Assembly: GCF_028769735.1 (NCBI RefSeq)
Contig: NC_088173.1
Location: 7,213,038-7,277,037 of the forward strand
DNA: 64,000 nucleotides
Direction: 5' to 3'
DNA from: Zonotrichia leucophrys gambelii
Lineage: Eukaryota; Chordata; Aves; Passeriformes; Passerellidae
Positions within the stretch are counted from its first letter, which is position 1. Each line of letters begins with the position of its first letter. Below, piece after piece: positions 26,301 through 41,300 of this stretch. The position numbers were made by a program, and so were the translations under genes. The notes beneath the pieces are model-generated. The model was not told the DNA's origin. It worked only from the letters and a program-made list of their open reading frames with translations, and did no database searches.

Positions 26301-29300
26301 AACATTGCAGTGAACAATGATAGTTCACATCTAACACCAGCACTCCAATTGTCCTAAGAAATCATCAAGCTACAAACTACTGACCTTACCCTAAACCCAT
26401 CTGATTGCAGGCCAGTTGGCTTAAGTTTTCTTGCCAGTCATCAGCACAAACATGGTTATCAGCAGCTGACCTGTGAACGGTCAGGAGCATCAAGGAATTC
26501 CTGGTTTTAGACAGTGTAACTGGAAAGAAAAAAAGGAAGAAAACTTCAGTACTATTTCAAATAGTTTTATAGATGGAAAACTGAAAACATGCAACTACAT
26601 TCAAGATTCTTCCAAGATGCTGGCACTTCTCCTAGCTTTACATGCTGAACAGCTATGCAACTTAAAACCAAGGCAAGTGTGGTTATCTGAACCTTGTTAG
26701 GAGTGAACAGCATGAGACACTGAACAGCAAAGGCATCGAGAGTGCAAGAATAAACCCAAACACTTCTAATTCACCAGCACAGATTCACATGGGTTGCTGA
26801 TAGCCTTAATTTTTATCGCCTTAATCTAGTTAGATAATCTAGATAGAAAGACCATCACCATTTCTTCTCTCTTCATCTGTATAAAAAAATTCAGGAACTG
26901 CTTTTATCACAAGCAAAAAAGATTCTCATAAGGTCCTTCCAAATCTCAATGTCTTCTTAATCTCTCCTCTATCCACAATACTTTCCAGATTACAGACATC
27001 ATCTACACATTTTCTTGCTCTATCACTTTTCTTGTATCTTTGCACTGTGACACTTCACACTGAGTTTTTGCTTTCTCTTCTGCCTGCTTCCTTGCATGCT
27101 TTCCCAACCTCACCCCAGTCTTCTCTTGGCTAACAGAGGGAGCCTCTCCACCACTGTACTCTGAATTAAATCACCAGTGATTGCCACCATCACCCAAACA
27201 CCACTTTGAGAAGAAACTTACCACAGTCCCATTCATCTGAGCTGTCAGTGCAGTCTGCCTGCCCATCACACCAGAGTTCACGGGGCACACACTCATGGTT
27301 GGCACATTCAAGTTCACTCTCGTCACAAAATGCTGCAAAGACAAAAACATGCTTCCTCCTGAGAAAGACATGATTGAAGTGAAATTCACATTGACATGGA
27401 AAATTGAGGAGAGTCAAGGTAGACACAGATCAGACTCATGGAAAAGGAAGTGAAGCAGATTTGCAAGAAAATTCAGCATGGATACCACTGGTGCAGAAAG
27501 TGGTTGCTGCCATGCAGTGACAGAGGGCATTGCAATTCAGAGGGAAGGAAGAGCATCTATAAATGCAAGATCTGGGATTACTTAGTATCATTTGTGATCT
27601 TGTAATATGAAACCTGTCTTAGCATCTCAGAAGCTGTAAGAGAAAGTACTGTTCTGTGCTTTTTAGCCGACTAATCCAAATCTGTTTAGTTCTTCATGGT
27701 TTTTGAAAAAAATATTTTACCACAATGAGTATCTATTTCCTCTCATCCACAGCAATTATATATTAATTTTTGAATTCTCCTTTTCTTTGAAAATTTTGTA
27801 TTTATTTTTATCTCCACTTTAGAGGTAGAGAACTGCTGTACTGATAGACATGTTCCAGTTCACAGCTGGTATCCTTACATATGGATTTCCAGACTCTGTT
27901 CAGTACGGGAACTACAATAGCTTCCATTTGCAAATGACTTTTCTTCCAACAACCTCCCTTCCGAAAGGCAGGCGTGTAGAAGCACAGTAACTTCCTCACT
28001 AACATATTTCCAGCTTCTATAAACCCCATCATTAGGGAATTCTGAGACCTGGGGGAGGGCAGAGGGGGAGAAAATGCCTGGAAGGAAGCTGCATTCAGTT
28101 GTGCCCATGTTTGGCTGATGTACAGCATTTATACTGCCAATTTATACAATCCAAGCACTTATTTGCAACACCAGTACAAAAAGTGCACTCCACAGGGAAA
28201 ACCATACAGATAGAGCAGGCAGTGCTGCCTACCCCTGGTCTTTCTACCTCTGGAATAAAGCATGCAAAACCAGAAAAAGCACTTTAACTCCACCTTCCAG
28301 AGAGAGCATAATTCAAAAACAGGAACCCCTCAGCTGGAAAAACTTTGCTTCCATTTTAGACTATTCAAGCCCCAAATCAAAAGCAGAGAGGAAATATACT
28401 CCAGTAATTATCAACTAGATTAACCTTAGCCCTTTGGTAATCTTTTCTCTGTCATAATCCTAATGTGTGATCACAAGTAAATCACTTTAATACCATGTCC
28501 ACTCTTTAGATTACAGCACAGAGCTTGGAAATTAAGTGGTACAATCTTTACAATGAAAGCAGATTAGGAAATGTTTTGTGAGCTGCAGCTTCCCAAAGAG
28601 AAACAAAGTTTGATCTAGCAATACACACGGGCTGCTCTTCATTTTGGCAAACATACTCATAGGCTTCACTTAGGACACAAAATGCTCCTACCAACAGAAC
28701 TCCAGAGACTCAGGAGCAACTTCTTTTAAATCACAAAACTATATCCAAACATCCCAGCAAAAATGACAAAATACCAGGTTTCCTCAGAGAATGAAAAATT
28801 TCAGTTTTCAGCCAACTTTGCCAACCAATGATCCCTCCTTTGTTGTGCAGACCTTCTCCCAGTATGTCTTTTCTGCTTCCTTGTGTTGGCAGCATGCCCA
28901 CACACCAGTTTTCTCAAAAGAAGAGAATTCAGAAAGTGGAGCTAACCTCCCAGGGCACTCACTCCCAGCTTAGTATGTAGGGTGGGAGCCTGCAAAGCAG
29001 CTGCTGTGTGCAGATATTCCACCACTTCCCATCCCATTCTCAGATGGAAATAGAGGAAAGAGAACTGAGGGCAGCCCCCAGAGGGGAGCAGGGTGCAGGC
29101 TGCTTCCTGCCAGCACTGTGAACAGACTTGCACTGTGCACATGGACTGTGTGCCCATGCCACTCGTGCATCCTCCTAAGGTCTGTATCTTGATGCTATCA
29201 CAGATTGGATTGCAGAAGGAACCTGTGGAGCCAAGCAGGGAGACAGAATCTAAGAAATGTCAATCAGGAAAGAAACTAAATAAGGCATTGTTTACAATAA

Positions 29301-32300
29301 AACATAAGACATTTACCAAAAAACAGGTAAGTAGAAATCAAGAAAAAAATGAGCAGTAGGCAGCTATGAGCAATGCCTGTATGGAATGAAGTTAAAGAAA
29401 CCTGGGAAAAGAAGTCAAAAATCTACAAGGAATAAAAGTACAAAGGCACAATAAAAGGAGGGAGGGAGAAAGAGAAAAGAAAAAAGAAAAGAAAAAGAGG
29501 AAAAGAGTGACAAAACAGACGGCAACGATCTCAGGATGTGAACAACAAAGGACAGAAGATGAGGAAAGAGGGAAATTAGTGCCACAGACAGACTGAAAGG
29601 GGAACTGAGGGAATGACTAAGTCTGCTATAGAAAGCATAAAGGCTTTTTACTTTGACTGATTTTGCACCTCAACATCCCAAAATGTGATCAGCCTTTTAA
29701 GGGAGTAACAAACTGCCTGGATCCTTACAGCAATTCTTTTCATCCATCATGTCAGGGCAGTCTGGGAAACCATCACAGATCATAGTGTGTTTGATGCACA
29801 CCTTCTTCAAAGGACACTCCCAAAGACCCCTTTCTCTACAACCTGGAGGCAGAGAAGCACATTTCTGAAACATTTGTATGCAATATTGAATCAAATGCTT
29901 TCTTCCTTAAAAGTCCTGAAACACACAAAATATTTTCACTTGCAATATAAATTTTAGAAGGTACCAAGAATAGTTACTAATGAAGAAATGGAAATAAGAC
30001 TGGCACAGTGCACGCTTGATAAATGGATCTAAATATTGTAGCACTTCAAAATAATTCACTGCTTTTGAAATAATAATTGTATTATGAGTGTATATTATAC
30101 ATATCTATAATGGTTTGGGCATTAGCTCAATTAGCTCAAAACCCATACACCACTATTCTTGAAATACATTTGCTAGTAATATAAGAACTTTTATAATTCT
30201 GAAGTCCATAGAAACTCCTCGGTCTTTCAAAAGCATATCCTATAAAAGCATGGAATCTCCATGAAACACTGTAGAAATACATGCTTTTTTTCTGGCAGTG
30301 CTGATGCAGAATCTAACACAGAATCAGAATGAAGGGCAGAAAGAGAAGTAATACAAAACTAGGTCAAAGTGTTTTGACAGAAAAATTCCTGTTGGTCAGC
30401 TAGAGGAAATTAAGAATAGGCCAAGGTACATTTTAGAAAATAGTTTTCTCTTGTTTTATTCCACTTTTTATTTCCACCAGCTAAAAAAATATTTTATTGT
30501 GATATCAGTTTAAATACTTTGACATACTAATGTCCTGCATGACTGACACTCTGGTTTTATAGGAAGCCATAAAAATGACATATTGTCCTATGTCTGACTA
30601 AACCAGATTATTTGATTGCCTTGTTTGGCCTGCTCTATAGATGATACTTTTCATTTTAATCTAAGGGCAAACTCAATTGATAGCCCTGATGTTCATACAT
30701 ACAAATAATTCAGGCATAAATTTAAAAACAGTATTTAAAGAAGCACCTCTCTTTGCCTGGACCTGCAACTGTGAAAGCAGTAAGTTATAAGCAAATATAT
30801 TGTTTCCAAGAAATTTTAATTCTGAAGTACATATTTTACAAATATGAACCACAGAATCCCTACTGGATAAATGGAAAAATCTGTTCAGGTTTTACCTGTA
30901 CCTGGATGTGTAGGGTGCTTGATTTTGTTTAGATTTGAAAAAAACATGTAAATAAAGGTTAAAGAGAAATAAACAGCCTTAACCTTTGAAACTAATTCCT
31001 CATTATCAAATAACTTTCCTGGGTATCACCACTTTCCAGGTCTCCTTCTTGACAATATTTCTGATACCTTTCGATGAAAAATTAATTGAAACAAAAAAAA
31101 AAATCTCTACTCTTATATAGAACAAGGAATTCAATTTTAGGATCTTGTTATGAATACGAAATAAAAAAAGCTTAAACTCCCCATAATTTATGAACCTATC
31201 AAATTTTCAGCAGCATTCACAATTCATTTAATGCACATTTCCTTTTCTCTTCATCACACATTACAGTGTTACACTGTGAAGCGTACCAGGACTCTCCAAA
31301 ACTAATCACATAGACAAATACAGAGACAATTCCCTATGAAAAATTCACTAGTTACTAAATTCAGTGTTCAAGTACACTGTTTTGTTGGCAGAGATCACCT
31401 ACCACCATTTGCAGTATTTATATTTCCTCTCTAATTATTTTTGTGACATGCATTTTTAATTCAATGAAAGGGAAGTGAAAACAGAGCTAGGAAAACTTGT
31501 CTATATGTAAATTAACCCCATCTCAAAAATATATTTTGACAAGAGATGTGGTTTCATATATGATTTTGCCTTCCTTCTTCTTCATAATATGAAGGAAGTT
31601 ACAAATTGTTGTCCATATATACATTTCCCACCCAATTATCATTACATCATTAACATCAAGACCACCACATTTTTCTCTCACCTAAAATAGTACAGGTCAA
31701 AACCCAGATTGCAGAAAATAGTGAGACAGTATTGTCCATGAATGTTATATCCTCAATTTCTTTAGTACGTGTAGGATCCTGTTCTGCTCCCTGCCAGAGG
31801 CATTGCTCAGCAGCAGCAATTTAATGCATTCAACTACAACCAACTATAATATTTAATACCACAAAATCTCGTGACACCTATCATAATAATATTTTTTTGA
31901 AATTACCTTCCCTGCACTTTATTGCACTCAGAAGTCTCACTTCCAGTAACCCCAGTCAAATTTTCTCCCCAAATCCCAGTGTGGATGGCACTAAAGTCTG
32001 AGGACTTCAGTGCAACTGCGTGGCTGAGATGTCCTCTCACACAGCCCATGTGACAGAAGGAGACAGTGGCTGCTGAATCCAGCTCTGCTCTGCATGGGGA
32101 GAGTACACCTCTTTGGAGGGTTCTAACTTATATTTTTTGGCCAGAGTAGTCTAAACATAAGAAAGCTGCAGCTAGTCTTTTTCAGCCTCTTCCTGCCTGC
32201 ACTGTAAAGCTGTTCCACATAGATCATTTAAAGCACTTCAAATACAAGGGTTTCAAATTAAACAGTCTGTCTTTTTTTAATGTTAGAAAACCAATTTAAA

Positions 32301-35300
32301 AGGATAAAGCCAAGAAAATTTGAGCTATCCATTTACACATGGAAAGCTCATCAAGTTTTGATTTTGTCCTGCACACATGGAATATGAATAAGTTAGAGGC
32401 AGCTACTCCTGGAGCTCTACAAGGACTTTTTGTTTTTCAGTAACAGTATTAGCCCTGGTCAATGTAATGTCACCCTGACAGCAGTAATTTGCTAACTGAT
32501 ACAGTCTTCCATATTTATAGAAACTGATAAGAATTCTGCTGATTGCTTGTGACATTCTGTCTAGACTTTAGAGAGAGATCCACTCGAGAAACAATTGTTA
32601 CATATTAGAACAATATTTCATATGTTAATGTCTAGGAGAACAAAATTATCCTAAAAGACACATAACAATTCATTTTCTAAGGAGTTCAAAATTGGTGTCA
32701 ACAAAAAAATATTTGGCAAGGAGGACAGTTGAGACAATTGATTCAAAGTAAAGAGATGTCAAACTCTGAAAGAATCACTGTGACCATCAGCTCTGACTTT
32801 CCTTTATAACCCAAACAAGAGAATGACCTAATATTAAATCATATTTCAGAGAGCATAACCTTTTTTTTTTATCCCTTTCTTTCTTTTTTACAGGGGTAGG
32901 GGGAGGGAAAGAAATAAAGAAAGAGGAGAGAGAATACAAGAATGATCTGGAGACTCCCAGAGACTGAGAATACATCACTCATTGGGGGTAAATGAACCCT
33001 TGGCTACGGCAAACATTAAAACAATCTGCTTTTTAAAAAGAAGCATTTTATAAAGCTGCTAAGATTGAACTTTAGCCTAGCTTTAGCTTTCTGGTGTTGG
33101 ATTTTATTTACTGTCTCTGAGTAGAAATTCTCTTATTGCCACAGTTTTGTTGTTCACATAAACTCTGCTTCCCACTTAACCCTTTCTCAGTTTAAAGAAA
33201 ATACACAGGTTGTACAACTTAATCCTACTCTGCTGCAATGTTTTCCAATCCTTTGCTCATAAGCACACCTCTTCCCTAAATCCTTAGTGATGTATGATTA
33301 TTCTCTTTGCCCCTAGGGATGCCAGGCCTGCATGCAGACCTCCATGAAGGCTTCAGCTTAGTCAATTAATAAATATTTAGAACTCCTTTCTCCTTCTGAA
33401 ACTGTCCTGCCAGCAGGTAAAAGGATGTGTAATGACCAAGAGATTTCTTGATTCTTTCAGGCTCAATACATCCCCCTTAAATTAAAAGTCAAAAGCATCT
33501 ATACTAAAAGTAAACTCAGAAACATACTGGGGAATAAACTCCAAGGGTTTATGCTTGTACTTGTAACTTGAGCAATCTGAAAAAACATGCAGAATCCACT
33601 TCAGCAACACAATACATCATAATGGTATCTTTTGTCTATACATCCTAATGAGAACATTATCATGTATAAATTTAAAACTGCATTTACAGATTCAAGACTT
33701 AATCTGCCAGGGAGTTACATTTTAGCTCAGTAAAGCCTTCAGCAATATGAAAATAACTAAATCTGCAGAAATTTTTTAGCTTGATTCTTTAAGGAATACT
33801 CAAAACATCGCAGAGTATGGTTGTCAGAATCCAAACGATCAGGCATCACAAATAGTAATCATGTTGATTAAGAAGGATCCTTGCTATAGTATTTTTACCG
33901 ATACTGTAAATATACATTTAGACACACAAAAAGGGGGTTCTCCTTCTCTGAACTCTTGTGCTGCAATTCAAATAACTGCACGAAAGCTGAAGCTCATTCT
34001 CCAGTGCTGCAGCTGCCCTCCATTGCAGCTGACAGCGCGTCCTTACCACAGCTGTCCTCGTCGCTGCCGTCCTCGCAGTCAGCCTGCCCGTCGCACCTCC
34101 GCGCCGCCAGCACGCACCGCCCCGAGCGGCACTTGAAGTGACTGGGGGAGCACTCTGCCAAGGACACCAACAGGGACAAACAGCGCTCCCTGAGATAAAG
34201 CTGCATCACGCCATGGGCCCTCATTTGTCACCCAGGCTCTTTCAGAAGGGTAAATAACACAGATAGAAAGCTTATGAGACTGGAATTATGTGTCAGGGGA
34301 GACTCTTCAGAATTGCACCAGGAACGTGGTGGAGCAACATTTTCCAGAGCTCTCCCTTCCATGCTGCTCTCTGTCAAATGTCATTGCTTTGCCAAATCAC
34401 TGGCATGCAATGTTTAGACCATGGGTATGAATTTCCTAGCTACTCTTCTCACCATTGTGGTGGTGGTGTATTATGCATTGAAATAAGCATAAAAAATCCC
34501 CAGGATTTAAAAAAAAAAAAAAAAAGAAAGAGATCGACAATTATGTGTCTATTTCAACTAATGAAAACAGGGTATAACTTTCCACTAATTAACCCTTTCA
34601 CTGCTTCTGCCTCATGTCACAGTACCACTTTGGGACAAAGGAGTGGAACAGAGTTGGCAGATCTTTAAGGAACTCTATCGCTGAGTGCTAGCAATTCCCT
34701 GGTGCAAGAACTCAAGCAAAGAATTCTGCCAAGAGACTAGCATAGCTGAGTAGAGGAACTCAGTTTGGAATAATTTCCACAGTTTAAATATTAAAATTAA
34801 AGGGGACGTATAAAAAAACCAAAGACCAGTGACTTTGGGAATCCATTTAAATCTCTTATTTGCTGTAATATATGTAGGAGGTACCTTCCACATCTTCATC
34901 TGGTGTTAGACAGGTTTGGTTGTCTGAGTTCTCATCTGGAAACTGAGTGCAGTCTGTATCCTCTGGCCACTGCAGACCTACAATCCCAAGCACAGCCTCA
35001 CAGCGCTCCTTAGACTGTACACATAATGTCCTGAGGAGACAAAGCAGAATTGTACCAAATAACTGAATGGCTCAGAAATTCACAGATACTAGAAGTTAAT
35101 AATCCTAGCTGAAGTTAAACATGAAGATCAAGAAAAAATCAGACAAACAGATGTTTTAATATGAAAACAATACATATATCAAAGAATGCTATGATTGAAA
35201 CACTAAGTTACTGTTGCACATTTATGTTATAAATAGGTTAATAACCAAATATAACTGCTCACAAATATGCTCTCCTCTGTAAGAGACGGCAGAGAACAAT

Positions 35301-38300
35301 TTTTAAGAAGCACTAACTGCTCTCCTTCAGAGCAAAAAAACCAAACACATTTTGTATGAGTGAAATGCTACCTCCTCTGATTACGCTATCTCAGAAACCA
35401 CAGGGCTTCAGAAGGTCAAAATATTTAAGCCTGCAAACAAAAGAGAGAAGAACTCCCTGGCAATTCAATAAAATTAAAATTTTGGGAAAAGCAAAGCTCA
35501 GACCAGCTCAGTCTTGAGGCTGTTGTCAGTTACAGCAACATAACACTTTCTACATCTCCCATCTGCTGTTAGACAAGTTTGGTTGGTCAGTCAGGAAAAG
35601 GCATGAATAAAGTCCTTCTGCAGCATTTTTTTAACCTTAAAAAAGATGGGAATCACTGCAAAATTTGTTCAATCCACTGAGATTAAAAATCATCCATGGT
35701 TTCTCTCAAAATACCCACTGGCAAAGGCTTCAAAATTACAAAGGTAAAAAGGCATAATAAAAAAATCCCTTAATGTTTGAATCATTTAGCCACTACTTTT
35801 GTCTGGGATCCTACTAGGTTGAAAAATATTCAATCAAAGGACTCCCCCCCTTTTTTTTAATTGCTTTCATGTAATTTTAATTTGTCTTTATGTATTTTGA
35901 TAATTTACACATCTTTCTTCTAGAGACAGTCCATTCAGGGAAGGCATCTTGTTCCACTCATTTTCCTTTGACCTTTTAATGAATTGAATTTTTTTATTTT
36001 CTTCACAGTGCCCTGGGTGAAAACCTGAAGAGTCCTGGCAAACAGGGCGGCATCTGGTTGCTGACTGCTCACCTGTGCTGCTCCTCTGGGTTCAGCTGCA
36101 GAGCCTGTCCTGTTCCGTACACCTATCAATGGTCTGGATGCAGCAGCTTAGTGCACCATTAGCAAGCTTGCTGATTATACAAAACCAGGAGATGGTGTTG
36201 ACTCTGAAGGGACAAGAGGCCTTTGCACTGGGTAAGCATCAAGGACATGAAATTTAACAAGAACAAATGCCTGGTCCTGTACCTAGGGTCGGGTAGCACT
36301 AGGCACAAATTGGAGAGCAGCCCTCTAAAAAGGGACCTCCAACGCTGACCTGAGCATCCTGGTTGGCAGCAGCCTTTTCCTGCAGAATTCCAAAGCAAAA
36401 TTTTTTGCATTTTCAAAGAGAGCATAAAACTGGGAAAAACTACTATGACAGACAGTCAAGAATTAAATGAAATATGGTTTAGCATAGTACCTGCAAGGTG
36501 GGATCCGCTGATTTGTATGGGGGTCACATTTTGGTACTAAGATTGTGCAGGCAAAAAACATCAGGTACTTGTAGCAGTTGGTCTGAACCAAAGCTGGGAA
36601 AAGAGAAGACTCCCAGCTGATAGAGGCTTCCTTCTGTGTCCTGTGGCCCAGGTAGTTTGGGTAATAAGTATAGTTGTAAGGCAAGTTCATACAAAGTTCC
36701 AGAGTAATTGGTTCACACTGACCTTTCACAGAGAGAAAACAAACAGAACCACAAACGGTGTGAGAATAAATTAAATACAGAAGAAGTAATTCCATACTTA
36801 TTTAAGTAACTCCTTACTTATTTAAAATTTATCAGTCAGGGGATATCCTCTCTGGTTTGAGAAATTACAAGTTCCAGAGCTAGAGATCCCTTACAAGCCT
36901 ATTCTTAACAGTAAAGGTGGGTTTGAACCCTGCTTACCTCATAACCCATTAAGATACTTTTATTTCCTTACTAATAGTCATTATCTTCCTGAGCAACATC
37001 TTAACTTTAAGGTGGTACAATAAACCATCCTTAAACCAGCACAGAGTGTACTGTACACAACACACTGGTGTACCTTCTATGCTACCATGACACACCTCAA
37101 ACTGACAGGGCAGTTGCCAAAATTAGGAAGACAAAAATCATCAGATACTTTGGGTTAGAAAGGACCTCAGGAGGACTCTACTCCAATGCTCTGATCAAAG
37201 CAGGTCAGCTCTGAGGACTGATTAGCTTTCTCAAGGCTTTAGACAGTCAGGTCATAAAAAGTCTCACTAGTGACAGAGACTGCACAGTTTCTCTGTGTAG
37301 AAAACAGAAGCCAGGATTTGCTTTTAATTTTTTTCATTGCTTACCAAGATCTGAAGGAGGGGACAATTAGGTTATGTATTGCACGAGCACTGAGCAAGAG
37401 ACAGTCTACATGCTAATAATTTAACTTGGGTAAGACATAACTAGTAACAAATTAGAATGATAAGCAAAGACAGATGCAACAGCTGCAAGTCTGTATGATT
37501 ATATATACATTAGAGCTACATACAAAAATCTTCCAACTTTTGGGAGTTTATCACAGCAAATTTTGAACTAGCCAAGTATTTTGGATTTCTAAAATTTGTA
37601 TAGCTTTTCTACTTCTTCTCACACTGGTATTCAGAAATATTTATTTTTCAATTTTCCACCATAACAGAAAACTACAGACAGAATTTCGTTTCAATTCAGA
37701 TTGAAATTTAACTTTTTATTTAGCAATGAGATGATTGTGAAATTATTTAAACTTATTTACTCCGGGTATATTGATCAAAAGTTTTCCACAAAAAGGTATA
37801 CCATTCAAAAGTAAAAGAATGGATAAATTTGTCTATTCTGGGAGCAAATATACCTTAATATGATTAACATTCTCTGTTAGCCAGTTGCTAGCATCAGTTA
37901 CTAGCACAGTGTGACAATTGTGTCATCCCATAGCTGTATCTTTAAGAGAAGGTGGAAGAAGATCCAACAGCCAATTATTCAGCTAACCATCAGAACTGGG
38001 CATTCTTTATTGGTCTGACATTTGGTGTTATAACTTTTTTTACTATGTACTCATAATCTGATCATCACAAAGCTCATTTTACATCCAGCTTTTCCTCACT
38101 GCTAAATCCTGGCATACTACCAATACTGAACTGTTTCTGTTGTCTCAAACCACTTAGTCACATCTTTGGGGTACATGAGGTTTAATGACTTTAACAATTC
38201 TCCCCACATTACCTCCATTTCCTTTCCTTCATGATGAACTATCCCTTGTCCTTCCACACTTTTGCCTGAGATGCCCAGATCAGTTTGGGCTCATCTTTTG

Positions 38301-41300
38301 ATTTTGGCCAGTAAACACCTTTCTTTCACGTGTACAGAACTTTGCACATCCATCAATATTTCAGGATGACCACAAAAGTACATGCAATATTCTAAGTGCT
38401 TGTGTAACATAACAGTATTCAAGATTAAAGGGTTGAAATGTACTTATACCATTCTCTTTTATTATACTTAGTATTTATACGGGTTTAAGTGAATTCTGGA
38501 AGAAAATGTGGTCTACTGAAATGCTGCTGGAGGATAGACCTCTTTACATGTTGATAGCTCTTTTCAATATGATTGAATTTTCATGTTGTGTTTAGAAAGA
38601 TTCCGTTATGTGCAAAAGTGTCACTGTAGGTTTGAAAATAATAACATTGACTCTCACACGCAATTCCTGATAATCCAGAGAAGAATAAACAGAATATATG
38701 GTCCATGTGTTCTGATTCATTTTAAATAACCCAAATGTTAGTCTTTCCTTCTTAGTCTGTCCTACAGCTTAAGAGGTCCTGCTACTCCCTTATCTACAAT
38801 ACATTTCACAGAAGAGAAAATTAAAATACCTCAATGTCAAATGCTATCAGTCCTAGTACATCAATAATCAAGAGTTTCGATGACATATTTTCTTCAATAT
38901 TGCCCTTGTCAGAGCTTAGTCATTAGACATCTATATTAGCTAGAAAATTGAAGTATTACTTACTGTGTTCTACCCTCCATCCTCATTATAAACTGGAACA
39001 CCCTAAGAGAGTAACAGTATGAAGCACATGCCCTACTTACTGCAGTTTGCCTGGCTGTTCCTCATCTCACAGGGAGAAGCTCCACAGGGATCAGGGCAGG
39101 AGGAGCACCTCTGGTCTCCCTCCTGACAGAGGGTTTGATCTGAGGGAAGAAGAAATGTACTTTTCAAATTATTTACCAGACTAATAAAAATGACTGGAGC
39201 ATAGTGAGAGAGTACAGTGTTTACATAAAAATTAAGTATTTCCTTTACATATTTCAGTAAGTAGACAACACCATTGCAAGTGCAGTAAGGAAGAAAAGTG
39301 TGCAACACTGTTCAGTTCTCACTTCCCTTACCCCTCTGTTCGATATAAAAAATTATATCCCAGTTTCTGAATGAGAGGCTTGGATTTCTGAAAGACATTT
39401 ACCATGCAGAATATGAAAAGTCCTGCAAAAAGAACAATAGGCCCTAGCTGAAAGAGAACTGTCTGGGAATTGTTCTTCAATGCCATTTAGTTGATCTGCT
39501 TCTCATTTTATGATTGATTTGGTTGACAATAAAAGACATCCTAAAGAAAGATCAGAGATGAACACTAAATGACCTCCTTTGACTGGTTAAAAAACAAACA
39601 ACAACAGAAAGAAATCCAAAAATGTTACGGTCCTAATAATGGACTTCAGAATAAATAAAACCAGCACTTCATCAAAAGTTTCTGAACTACTTGTGTAGTT
39701 ACTTTATATGACAAATCCCTGATCTTCTCTCTCTCATAGTTGTGCTAGCTCCTTTCCAAACCATTAAATTCTCTCTTCCATGAGCAAAAGGAGTCTTTTA
39801 GTTCACTATTCTGTAAGGAGAGACTAAATAGATGGTGTTCATCATCTCATCCTGTTTAAAATAGCTTATTGCCCTGATTGCTTAGTATTTGTATTGCACT
39901 ACTGCCCATGCACATGAATCATGCATCCCTCCATTGGATATACAAAGGGTGCGATCTAGTTTCAACAGCCTTGACAACAACCTTGTCTAATTGATATAGT
40001 CGTACCTATCATATTATAAAGTAGATTTACTTCCATTCATACATGTTATATATTGAAGCAACAGAGGTAATTTCTTTGCTATAGTGATTGACAATCTTAT
40101 TTAACAGCTGCATCTGACTGCAAAATGGAACTTGAAAGGCAGGAAAAGCCTTTTGACTTCTAGAGCTATCCCAAATATTTACATTAAAATTGTTTTTAAA
40201 GTTTGCTCCAACTCCTTCCTATACTTTAAAAATCTCTGTGCTATAAGGTAGATTCTTTTGATCCTAGCACAAATAATGCTGAATTTCTACAAACACACTG
40301 TACCCTGTCTTTTGAAGAGATCACAGAAACAGTTGTGCATACATCTGTGTTAGATGTCTATTGTCACAAAGTGAATGAGAGCAGTACTCATAGACAGATG
40401 CATTAAATTTCCTTAAGGCATGCAGTGAAGGAGAACACTTTTCTCTTCCAGATAGAGATAGCAACAGTCACTTGTAATATTTGAATGTATACACTGCCAC
40501 TAGGACACAGGATCCTTTTACAGGCAAGGGGAAGTCAGTACACCCTGACCTCAAACTTCCATGCTGATTTCTCATATTTACTGTGTTTGTAACAAAACCA
40601 GTACTCCAGACTCCATTAGGTGTAACTCCACTGACTCTGACAGACATATCCAAAATTTAAAAATTTTATTTGTAGAGTAGAAAAGTCTTTGTAATAAGTG
40701 CATGTCCTACTACATTTTTTTGCAGTTGCAGGAAACAACAAAATATTAAAAAATTTACTATTGTAAATTACAAACAAGAATTCTGCCTTGCTTCTGCATT
40801 GACTTTGCAAGGAAATAAAGATGACTGAAATCTAAATTCTGCCAACACATTCCCATGCAAATTAGGATGGATGGGATATGGTTGCCTAAAGAAAGAATTT
40901 TTCTCTACACAATACTGCAAAATACTGAATAGAACTTTTGCACATTGAAGAATTAATAACAAAAATTAGGAAAATGTTTGTATTTAAAAGCTCTGCAGTT
41001 TAATGGCAAGCAGAAATAATGTAGTGATAATTATCACCCCATACTACTGCTTGAATATTTCAACCTATACCTATTCATCATACCAAAAAAAGATTTTTAA
41101 CCATTGCTTCAACATCAAAAGGGAAAAAAGAGGCAGTGAGAACAAAATACATCACTGGCTTCTAGCCCACACCATGTAAGACAAAGGAAGGATAAAAGAA
41201 TTCATAGGATAAGACTGAGACTGGACATCAAAAAAGAAGAGTAAAAGGTGAACATTTTGTGAAAGTGCACAGTCAGAACTGAGGAGAAAAACTTGTTTCT

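Larger units (their letters stand above)
16019..26389 (-). other. CORIN 10.4-kb intron inside the SRCR domain
   Basis: The longest complete intron in the window. It carries CR1 LINE fragments (18620-19002, 19125-19250, 21150-21200, 24955-25457), a short LTR-like fragment (20531-20625), two perfect short tandem duplications (17735-17781, 23489-23531) and a tandem hairpin pair (19621-19672). The remainder is AT-rich unique sequence. Confidence 0.93.
35031..36490 (-). other. CORIN intron inside Frizzled 2
   Basis: 1,460 bp. It contains a decayed copy of the end of the following Fz2 exon (35548-35590) and a CR1-like fragment (about 36120-36370). Confidence 0.92.
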
